A stretch of 64,000 bases of DNA from Mycteria americana (lineage: Eukaryota; Chordata; Aves; Ciconiiformes; Ciconiidae), in the NCBI RefSeq assembly GCF_035582795.1, contig NC_134367.1, positions 82,133,062-82,197,061 of the forward strand. The letters run 5' to 3'. The notes under the pieces were generated by a model. That model saw only the letters and a program-made list of their open reading frames with translations. It did not search any database and had not been told where the DNA came from. Positions 1 through 23,503 of this stretch are shown piece after piece (positions within the stretch are counted from its first letter, which is position 1; every line of letters starts with the position of its first letter). The position numbers and the translations under genes are program-made.

Positions 1-3000
1 CACCTATTCACTATATAATTTCTACCTCTCTTCGTGTGCATTTTTAGAAGAGCAAAGACATTTATGAACAAAGCTCTAGTGTATTTTGGGGACCGCCACT
101 GAGCTTGCATAAAGGATCAAAATTTAATGACAAATGAGAGAGGTAGAAATCTGCGGTAACCTCTGTGGGGAAGAAGGAATTCTGTCTTATGCATTTCTTT
201 TATCCTGTCTCATGTCCTTTTCCTTAAGATTTGCTTGAGGTCTGAGTTTTCATATGTAAATAGATTTGTCTTGTCTCCAGTGCTTTATGTGGTTATACAA
301 TAGGACTTTTTTCCCCTGCGCCACTTATCACTAGCCAGTCATTCAAAAAGTCCTTTCTATTTCTGTTGCAAATGTAGGACTGTTCTAGGCTTTCAATGTC
401 ACTTCTCATAGAGAATAAAACTCTTTTCTATGCCTTCACATGCAGGTGTGTACGGACATAATATGTCAATCACTATTAGAGAAGCCAAGCGTATCTCACT
501 ATTACTGCAGACATTAATTTGTAAGAGCGTCTGTTTAAAAGTGTGCCGACTATGGAAATTTACACTACAATTTCTTTTGCAAATTAGAAGGGAGTTTGTA
601 CAGATGCGTTTATTCTCCAGGAACAGAGATCTCAATTCACCATGCCTGTTCTCTCATTCCATTCTGCATTAAATGCTTTAGTTTGTAGGCAGTGATCATA
701 TTTTTGTTTCAACTTAACTGTGTGTAACCCAATGTGTCAGTCCTTACAAAAAGCCTGTAGTAGATTTGAAGAGGTACAGACTGCCTTATTTATTTAAAAG
801 TCCTAAATGCTTTGCAGTCCACAAGGACTCTGACTGATGGATTTTCATGTTGCTGGTTTAGCAAGGCTCTTGCAGGGGGTAGCAGAGAATTTGGAGCGTG
901 CAACCCAGAGAATAAAAACAGAGGACGCAAACTTACTAAAAGATCAAGCCACCATCTTCACAAGGGATTCCTCAAGTAAAATCTTGTATTTTCACAAAAT
1001 CATATTGCTTGAATAAATGGTCATAGTTGAAAAGCTGGGCATGAAACTGCCACTGCACGCAGTAAATGCTGACAGGCCCCCTAATTTAGGAAAGGCAGCT
1101 TAGCTTTGCTCTCTCAGAGCCAGGATCTCTGGCTGCCAGTCAGAACATCTGTCAGGAGTGCCCGTCCAGCCTCACAGCTGGAGGAAGGACCAGATGACCT
1201 CTGAGTTCACTCCTAGCCCCATCCCATTCTGTGAAAACAAAACTGTTCCCATCGGCAGTGGCAGAGGCAGCTGCCAGCTCAGGACAAAGAGCTGAGCCTT
1301 CAGGAGCAGCTGCTGCGAGGAGTTTAGAGGAGCCAGCGCTTTTTGGTATAATGCCATGAAATTACAGACGGCATCTTCCACCCTGCCATTATAGCGAGGA
1401 AGGATCCACAAGCGAGGGCTTCCTGTTTTGCCGTCCTCTATCAGGATGTGTTGCAGAGGATTAAAAGCACCTCTCTGAACTTTCTGTCCAAGCACTCCTG
1501 CAGCTGAATTAGATTAGCATCACCATGCCGGCATTTTGTTAAATGAAAGCAGATGAGTAACAATGAGGGAAGGGAGACATGATCTGTACATGTTTCTGAT
1601 GCTGTTTTATCAGGGACGTGACTTTTTTTTTTTTTTAAACTGATACAATCTGTCCTGTTGCACAATAGTCAACCTATTGTGAGGATAAGGTGCCTTTCTC
1701 CCAGGTGGCCTTTTCTTTCAGTGTAGGACCTTTGTATGGTCAGAAGCTGCACAATTTAATACATAGATAAGGCAGAAAATGCACACGCTGCAAGAATAGG
1801 ATTGACCTTCCCTCCCTCTCCACCTACACCTCCCCCCCTCCCCCCTTTTAAATAAATTGCATAATTCAATTGAGCAGGAAAAGTTTTGGGGGAAAAATCC
1901 ACTTAAAATGAAAGAAGTGTAAAATAAAGTTTGAAAAGATGCGAGTTTTAATACAAACTAGATCTTGTCATGCAGTTATGTAAAGAAATGTATACCTACC
2001 ATTGTGTTCATCTACAGCAAAGTTAATTTGCTTTTCCAAAGCAAAGGTTTTGAATAATCTGTCCAACCTTGCTGAAAAAATTCTTCACTAATCAGCACTG
2101 TCTTGTTTTCATTTTGCTCTCTCCCAGGATGGCATGAGTAAGAGATGGATTGATTTTCCTTGCTGTGCAACCCACCTGCCATTTCCACACTACTAAGTAG
2201 GAAAAACATCCTCACAGGCAAAGGGAAATTCTTGTTGTTGAAAAAATGATGAGGAGTATGCTCAAAATGATACATTCACTTTTGCTCCCTATCCTGCAAA
2301 GTCCAAGCCATTTTTCCTGGTGCTGGTATATGGCACTTTATTATGCAGTGGACGCTCTCCATGGAGAATGTTTTCTTCCTAGTTATTATTACACTTCTGT
2401 TGGCTTTTGATTTCTGGTGATCAAAAGAACGCTGTAGTCCTACCGAGAGGTAGAGACGCTATCTCTGCTGTAGCCAAGACACGATACATCAGTGGCTTTG
2501 AAGGTTAGAACCAAAGCTTTATACTGGAAGTGAAGTGAGAGACCAAAGAAGGGATCAAAGTTTAGGAGTGATGCATGTATGACAGCATTGTATGGGCTAC
2601 AGCATGTGTGGCAGGGAATCGCTATAAAGGCAACACCCACGGATGCTTAGAGTGAATTAGCCGTTCCGACAAGGGAATGCGAGGTGAGTAGAAGCGCTTC
2701 TGTGTTGTTGAGATTTTGTTTTGTTGTTTAAATTTGTGCAATGCTACTGGATTCATTTACTGAAAAGACACCAACGGTTTCTAATATTTTTTTTTTAAAT
2801 AATTTTTACACAAGACCTACCTGTGCTTTCTACCTCAAAGCCTCTGTTAAATAAGATACCTTAATTTTCCTTTCAGATAGCTGAAAGTAAGATCAGTTAA
2901 TGTGCCAGCTCCCTCCCCTCCACGTTTTTTACCTAATTTCAGATTTATTTTGGCATGCTGCAGTAACTTAAAATTCACAATAAGGGATTCATGATTTGCT

Positions 3001-3261
3001 GTGTATACCCCTAGAAGTCTTAGATTTGTATGTCATAGAACTGCATGCCAGCAAGGGTCAGAATTAAAGCTTCCCGTAACATAGCAAAGAAGACTTCTTT
3101 AAACATGTCACCTTCAATATTCACATTCTCTGGCTCCTGGCATGTCTGTTTCAATATCTGACATTCATGGTGTTGACTCCAACAGCCTGGAGCTGAGAGG
3201 ACTTAATGCTTTTTATCTTTTTAAGCAGACATGAACAAATTAATCGCCCCCAAATCCTCTG
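1..3261. other. Intergenic, downstream of ARV1
   Basis: No coding region can be supported here. The open frames are short, low-complexity in parts and match no family I recognise. The stretch is ordinary AT-rich avian intergenic DNA with one probable CR1 relic near 1176-1234, a T tract near 1622-1636 and a C-rich patch near 1810-1846. From human synteny I would expect FAM89A on this side of ARV1, but none of its conserved leucine-rich segment appears in any frame. Confidence 0.6.
1176..1234 (+). repeat. Probable old CR1 3'-end fragment
   Basis: The string with GACCAGATGACCTCTGAG followed by CCCATCCCATTCTGTGA resembles the 3' tail of CR1 LINEs (a 'gaccagatgacc...ggtcccttccaac...attctgtga' layout). 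The younger copy at 3479-4258 has the same order of blocks. It is short and diverged, so the call rests on motif order only. Confidence 0.45.
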
Positions 3262-3372
3262 ATGGTGGAGGTACAATAATTTTGCGAAGCCACATATATG
3301 ACTTGCTCAAGGTCACAGCAGTAGTCTGTCTTATAGCCAGGATTAGGATTCAGGTCTCAATTTAGGTCCCCA
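3262..3372 (+). repeat. MIR-like ancient SINE fragment
   Basis: ACTTGCTCAAGGTCACAGCA at 3301-3320, then AGCCAGGATTAGGATTCAGGTCT, follows the MIR core and 3' half (an 'acttgcccaaggtcacacagc...gagccgggattcgaacccaggtct' layout). The sequence before it (GGTGGAGGTACAATAATTTT) is a poor match to the MIR middle. MIR copies in birds are old and diverged, as seen here. Confidence 0.6.
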
Positions 3373-3478
3373 CGCCTCTGCTCAGATAGCTATGGCAGGC
3401 ACTTCTGTGCAGTTTATGGACAACAGTTCTTTTGCCTGAAAATGTACTCAAAATTACAGTTAGAGATTATTAGAACTC

Positions 3479-4258
3479 ATGAGGTTCAACAAGGCCACGT
3501 GCAAGGTCCTGCACCTGGGTTGGGGCAACCCTCAGTATCAATACAGGCTGGGGGATGAAGGGATTGAGAGCAGCCCTGTGGAGAAGGACTTGGGGGTAAC
3601 GGTAGATGAAAAACTGGACATGAGCTGGCAACGTGCGCTCGCAGCCCAGAAGGCCAACCATATCCCGGGCTGCATCAAAAGCAGCGTGGCCAGCAGGTCG
3701 AGGGAGGTGATTCTGCCCCTCTACTCCGCTCTGGTGAGACCCCACCTGGAGTACTCCGTCCAGCTCTGGAGCCCTCGGCACAGGAAGGACATGGACCTGT
3801 TGGAGCGGGTCCAGAGGAGGGCCACAAGATCAGAGGGATGGAACACCTCTCCTATGAGGAAAGGCTGCGAGAGTTGGGGTTGTTCAGCCTGGAGAAGAGA
3901 AGGCTCTGGGGAGACCTTATTGCGGCCTTTCAATACTTAAAGGGGGCTTATAAGAAAGATGGGGACAAACTTTTTAGTAGGGCCTGTTGCGATAGGACAA
4001 GAGGTCATGGTTTTAAACTAAAAGAGGGTAGATTCAGACTAGGTATAAGGAAGAAATTTTTTACAATGAAGGTGGTGAAACACTGGAATGTGTTGCCCAA
4101 AGAGGTGGTAGATGCCCCATCCCTGGAAGCATTCAAGGTCAGGTTGGACGGGGCTCTGAGTAACCTGATCTAGTTGCAGATGTCCCTGCTCATTGCAGGG
4201 GGTTGGGACTAGATGATCTTTAAAGGTCCCTTCCAACCCAAACTATTCTATGATTCTA
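3479..4258 (+). mobile_element. 5'-truncated CR1 LINE with broken RT frame
   Basis: This is the 3' part of a chicken-repeat-1 non-LTR retrotransposon. Two overlapping frames carry the C-terminal part of its ORF2 reverse transcriptase: the first (from 3479) contains [19 protein letters not shown] and the second (from about 3838) contains [20 protein letters not shown] and ends with ALSNLI and TAG at 4171-4173. A small deletion near 3826-3837 separates the frames, so it cannot code for an active protein. The 3' UTR has the usual GGTTGGGACTAGATGATC block, CTTCCAACCCAAACTATTC and terminal ATTCTATGATTCTA. No target duplication is obvious, as is usual for CR1. Truncation at the 5' end is typical of LINE insertion. 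Confidence 0.95.
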
Positions 4259-7200
4259 CCATTATAAGAAATTATGGGGGTCATCTGGATTTATTTCTGC
4301 AGCAGCCAGCACATGAACAAACTGTGTGAGTTTACACTCTTATGCTAGTATGTAAAGGAATTTAAACCACATTTTTACCCTGGAAAAAAAAAAAGCCGAA
4401 CCAAATAATATCTATTATCCTAATGAATAGCAATTAAAACATCATTGTCAGTACTTCCTAGCCACTTTGCAGACCTCCCATTTATTTATACAGGGCTCAA
4501 AAGAGCTTTACAAATTTAGGACAGCAGATCATGTTTAGGAAAAAGATTTTACAAAGCTCCTCATGTTCAGATCTTCTTTCTAGCCACCTCAGTAAGATAG
4601 TAAGCATTATTGGAAAGACTAAGAAGGTCAGAGCAGCATTGTAAGAGGCAGGAGGGAAAAATGGGAATCTTGTTATATACACCTTCCTGCCAATTCTAAC
4701 TGCAGCAACCTGGGTTTCAAATTAATTCAGCAACAAAATTCCTCTTGATTTTTAGCAGTGGAGGAATGCATTCACTATGCCTTTCTTCACATGGATTTTC
4801 TCCACGCTCAGCGAGGCTACTCAGAATAATCCCAGCTTGCAGGACTGCTTATGTCTTAAACAAAGAGATGCCACGCTAAAATAATTTGCATTTTATAGCT
4901 TTCATGGTGCATATATTGAATTGGCCTTGATACCAAGCCACCAAAACAAGTATTTTGTGACCAAGTATTTCATCACTAACTTCATTCTAACATTTCTCCA
5001 AACTGAAAATGAATGTTAATTTTAAAAGCTTGAATTTGTGATTTTACAAAACAAAAATTGATCAAAGAATACGTATTTACAGTGCTTCTATGTTCCTTCC
5101 AGTTTTGGCAACAATAGTGCTTTACTTTTCAACTCCAGATGGCACTGTGGTGCTTAACACTGCCCAACTGGGGAGAGCAGCTGGATTGCAAAAGCATGCA
5201 AGTTCCTGAAAAACAATGGCTTGCTTGTTTTATGAGAAATCAGCTGCTAATAGTTTTCCAGTGCAGATGTCCTATTTTACTTTCAGTTCGGTGAAGACTG
5301 GGCTAACAAATGGCAGTTTATATGCCTGAGATACGACTTGTCGTGGAAGAAAGGACTCGCTTGTCTGTACTTGCACGAGGTCACAAGGGCTACTAGCCCT
5401 TGCCTCTGCCAGCAAAACCTAATGCAACACACGCTACTGCAGAATGAAGGGAGAAGGGCTGCTGTTGCACAGCTCTTGCTATTCACAGTGATTAATACTG
5501 TCTCTGTACAACTGGTAATTCTGCTCATAAAAGTGTATTTTCAAGGATGGAGCGCAAGCGACTGAAGTAATGAAGTTATTGGTAACTTTTCTAGGGAAAC
5601 CCATAGACTTTACTCTTTGGAAGATATCCTTTGCCATTTCATGTTGTCACTTAGACTATTACAAAAATGTCTACAATAAATAATATTCTTCCTTCATGTT
5701 CATCCTTTGAAAATTTAGCTGTAGGACATTCATGTATTTGCTTAATCATACACTCATCTATACTGCATCTTTTCTTACATATTAATTTTTCTTGAGATTC
5801 TATCCCCTTAGTTTTTATAGTCTTCTCAACTCTTAATTTTGTAGAAGCCTGCCTGACACCTACATTCTTTTAACCCTTCCTAGCTTATACTCTAATTCTC
5901 CAATTTTGTATAGAGTAATTTCTAAACACTTGTTATCTGACCTATGGACCCAGTTAAAGTTGCCAGCTCCCACTGTGCAATCACCAAACTGTTGCTCAAC
6001 CCAAGTCTGAATAACATCACTGGTTCTTCTGTGCATTTCATCCAACAGAGTTCTGGAATTTGCTCCACAGGCCCATGAATTTCCCATAAGCCACAATAAC
6101 CCTTTTGATTCCGAGCAAAACTCGAAGAGTTTACATGGGTTCATTTGCAGACTATTATATTTTTAACGCAAGTAAATCCTTTCCCATAAGTTAAGGAAGC
6201 AACCAAAGATATATAGAAAGGGCAGGCTATTTGTCCTACATCTTCCAGCACAGATGACTATTTCATTACAAAGAGTTTATGAAAGAAGAGGAGCTCAAAA
6301 GACAAAAAGGAATAAAAGCAAGAGATGACTGTTTTAAACAGGCAGGACCTTAAAATAGGCTAGGTTCTCTCAAGCACCATAGGGAATCCTTTTCCAAAGG
6401 CATCCAAATTGCACACGCACCTGCCCACACGCATCAGAGGGCATCCTCGGGTTCCCCCTAGATTTATGAAATATTAGTGTATTTGTCATGTTAGCTCTGG
6501 TAAATGAGTAGCCATAAAACCACACAAGGCAGAATGTCCTACATTATTAGACAATAATGATGCCTTTAAAAACTGAAAACCTGTACAACACCTGCTTTCA
6601 TTCCACAGCTCTGTAGCTCTTAATTTTCTTCTCCATCCTCAAAGCTGCACAAAGACAGTGGTGGCTCCTGATAGCATTACTGAGTGCATAACTGATGTGT
6701 TATTGGAATATTTGACACAACAGATATGCATTTCTTCTTTTGGAATACGTTCATGTCCATTCTAGGCCTTCTGAATAAAACTCAGAAAATGTCCTGAAAT
6801 AAAATTTTTTATTTCAAAATAAACTTTAATTTAAGAAAACTGTTCCAAAACAAAATTTATATACATTGTATCTACAATTTTGCTGCTGACTAGGTAAAGC
6901 CTGTAATGCAAAATCTTCCCCTTGCATTAGTCACACTTAAATGTGCTCCACTCAGCCTTTAGACTGAAACCAGTGCCAGAGCAGACAAGGGAGAAATTTC
7001 TGAAAAAAAATCTTTTGTGTGTAACTATGACACATAAGATTAATAATAAAAAAAGCCCAAACTGACCTAAGAGGAACAAACCAAAGCACTGTTGTTACAT
7101 CACCGGAAAAACAAAATTGGCAGTAGAAAGAATGTACATTTCCTGAAGAGGGACATACAGTGTGGCGAGAAACTTTATCGGCTGCAATGCTAAGGTCGTA

Positions 7201-9054
7201 CTAAGATGAACAGAGAGCTGGGTAAAAGCCAGATGACAGCTACAATAACAAACAGGGTTTGGCTCAGCAGGCACCAGCATTTTCCTACTGCATATTCTTC
7301 TGTCATCCTCTCTGCTGCAGCACAATTTCATTCCCTCTTAAGCTCAAGGCAGAAGGTAAAGGAGGAAAATGAAAGGAGGCCAGACCAGCATCCCTGAAGC
7401 TCTTCTAAAACACCTACTGCTCCTTCCCTTTGCACTCTCTCAACCTGCAGCCTCTGTTGCAATGCTGCATGCTGGTGTTGTGGGAGGAAGATGAGCACTA
7501 CTCAAAGCACCTTTGGCAACATACTGTTGGTGGAGTAACTCCCCAAATATAATTATGTAAAGCAAAGCACGTTCTAGGTACCATGTTGCCAAAGCTGCTG
7601 CTCAGCCAGTGAGCAACTGCACACCTACACTCAATGGTCTGGCCACTGATTCACACCAGTAGCAAGGTGGATCCCTCATAACACCTTCACAACTATGTGC
7701 TTGCTGGGGCAGTTGCAGTGTTAAACTGTCTCATACTTAAAAGAGGTTGCAATTTGGGTTTTTTTTGCCTTCTCTAGCCATACCATCACATGCTTAGAAA
7801 GATGTCAAATGCAACATAAATGGCATGAGTGGTGTCATCCTCTGACCTATTAAAACAGAATCAGCAACCATTTGCTTTTCTGGCTGAAAAACTTACCGTG
7901 GCATGGGCAGTTGCATCAGACAAACATGTGCCATGTCTTCTGTGGTCATAATCTAGACTTACTCTAAACGTGTTTGGAATTGACTTGAAGATGTTGCAAA
8001 ACGTTATTTGATGCATTTTGCAAAACACAGATGGGAGCCTGCATCTGAGGAAAATGAAGAATGGAAGTAGTACCTGTAGATAGTACAGCCTTCCAGAACT
8101 GAAGCAGGAGAATTAAATGTTGGATGGAACGTCATGGAGACCGGTCTGCACAAAAGAATTAGGTTCATGTCCTAATTACTGTCTTGCAGAAACTGATTCT
8201 GCCAGTTCCTTTGTGGGCCACCTAGCCCTCTCTTTGCCTGCTGGGGAAAAAGGTGCAGAACTTCTATAAATGTTTCTTCACTAATTGAGGCCTAAACTTT
8301 TTTGTTTGGTTGGTTTTGGTTTTTTAACAAGTACTACTCTATTGCTGAGCAGCCTCATACTTCACTTTTTGCTTCCACTAAACCTGCTGCCAGATGAGGG
8401 CTGGGTGTGGGGAATGAGGCTTAATATTAAAAGCAGAAGCAGCGGTATCCCAAACAACCGTGTATGCTGGGGATCAGAGTCCTTTCACTCTCTTTTCAGC
8501 TTTCAGAACAAAGCAGCAGCGTTTATGAGATCACATAAAATTTCAAGCCAGTTAAAACTACAGTTCCTAGAGATTACTCTAGAACTAGATATTTTATTAT
8601 TTTAGATTGTTACATAAACATTCCAGAGAATGCAACTTAGTTTTCCCACTGTAGTTTTACTCTGCAATACTTGCCTTTTCTCTAATAATCTGTTTGCACA
8701 TGTTTACTTCTCTCTTTGAAAATCTGTTTTTGCGGAAATACAAATTTTGGCTTTTACATGTTTCCACTGACTCTCTTCTTTCCTCTTAAGGGAAGAATTC
8801 ATCCTCCTCTTTCTGCCAAAATGCAGTGATCGGTAGCAGTTCTGAATTTTTTTAGTGTACCTTTTTTGTTACAGCCACAGCTATGCAGCCAGATTTATAA
8901 AGCTATTAGGATAGTGACACAATCATATTTTTAATGGGAAAATAAACAAGCTAAGGCAGAGGTTTTATGGCTCACCACATTAAATAGCCAAACTTCTGAA
9001 CTTTCTCATTTTAACTCATCCTAAAACCACCTGCATTCACCACTAATGCAAGTT
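4259..9054. other. Intergenic, ARV1 3' flank
   Basis: No gene is supported. The stretch 4480-4680 (GCTTTACAAA, then CCTCAGTAAGATAGTAAGCATTATT) may be a very old MIR-family SINE, but the match is weak. A few simple A or T runs occur. The part nearest 9054 may include ARV1 3' UTR if distal polyadenylation signals, for example TTTATT at 8593-8598 on this strand, are used. Confidence 0.5.
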
Positions 9055-9060
9055 TTTATT
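9055..9060 (-). terminator. ARV1: Candidate ARV1 polyadenylation signal
   Basis: On the minus strand this reads AATAAA, about 115 nt after the ARV1 stop codon. It is the closest canonical hexamer downstream of the stop. Further AATAAA hexamers lie farther on, so the site actually used cannot be told from sequence. Confidence 0.35.
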
Positions 9061-9175
9061 ATCTATCACCCTCTTTATCACTATGAAAATAGTGTCTTTG
9101 GAGCTTGCTGGCAGAGATTGTTCTTAGAAAAGGATCATCATGTTGTTGGTATTTCTTCAGATCTGGGCTGATGTT

Positions 9176-23048
<13,873 letters not shown>

Positions 23049-23113
23049 GGCACGCGAGAGCACACCTCGCTTCCGCGTCCAGGGGCGGAGCCTGGCCTGT
23101 CCCGCACCGCGGT

Positions 23114-23132
23114 GCATTCCGGGAGTTGTGGT
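23114..23132 (-). promoter_or_regulatory. ZNF143/THAP11 (SBS-type) motif
   Basis: The minus strand reads ACCACAACTCCCGGAATGC, close to the consensus ACTACAATTCCCAGAATGC. The in-frame upstream ARV1 ATG (23115-23117) lies within it. Confidence 0.7.
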
Positions 23133-23278
23133 TTTCTGCTACAGCCGTAGGCCGGGCCGGGCCGCGCCGGCGCGGAACTCCATGTCCCAGGGGGCAACGC
23201 GGCGGCGCCCTCCTCCCTGCCCGTCCCGTGGGAGAGGCAGCGTGGGGCGCCCTCCGTACCCGGCTGAGGGGGAAGCGG

Positions 23279-23290
23279 TGCGCATGCGCC
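23279..23290 (+). promoter_or_regulatory. NRF1 palindromic motif
   Basis: TGCGCATGCGCC matches the NRF1 consensus YGCGCAYGCGCR except at the last base. The ATG in its centre (23284-23286) is in frame with TTC13. Confidence 0.75.
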
Positions 23291-23295
23291 CTGGG

Positions 23296-23303
23296 AAGAT
23301 GGC
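23296..23303 (+). promoter_or_regulatory. YY1-type motif over the TTC13 start
   Basis: AAGATGGC is the core of the YY1 element often found just downstream of start sites in CpG-island promoters. Here it contains the chosen TTC13 initiation codon, which therefore also has a good Kozak context (A at -3, G at +4). Confidence 0.6.
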
Positions 23304-23503
23304 ACCTGCCGGCGGCTCCAGGGCCGTGAGGGGGCTGTGGGTGCCGCTGGCCGTGCTGGCCCTGGCCCGGGCCGCGCTGGCCTTGACCGAGCAGTACCCG
23401 GCCTTGTCCCTGCTGAAGCAGGAGCTGCACCGGCAGCGCCAGGGCCCGGCAGGGGGCTGCGCCTCGGCGGGGGAGTGGGCAGAGCAGTACTCGGCCGAGT
23501 GCG
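23299..23503 (+). CDS. TTC13: TTC13 exon 1
   Basis: 205 nt, ending in phase 1 before GTGAGT. It encodes the signal peptide and EQYPALSLLKQELHRQ, then WAEQYSAECG. Intron 1 (23504-27133) holds the tail of the CpG island, an ATCTGATATAGATAA direct repeat and a perfect hairpin near 24776-24812. Confidence 0.95.

Larger units (their letters stand above)
23049..23298. promoter_or_regulatory. Bidirectional ARV1-TTC13 promoter
   Basis: Only 250 bp separate the two divergent start codons, so both 5' UTRs and core promoters must lie here or in non-coding exon sequence. No TATA box is seen. Visible motifs are an ETS-like CTTCCG at 23070-23075, an Sp1-type GGGGCGG at 23082-23088, a ZNF143-type site at 23114-23132 and an NRF1 site at 23279-23290. 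This is the usual composition of divergent, TATA-less, CpG-island promoters. Confidence 0.85.

Noticed and set aside
4480-4680. Second MIR-like SINE
   Set aside because: Only short blocks (GCTTTACAAA, GATAGTAAGCATTATT) match; too weak to list as a feature without a profile search.
1-9054. FAM89A, expected here from human synteny
   Set aside because: No frame shows its conserved LRKEM...LCQLYSLYESI type segment. It must lie further left or elsewhere.
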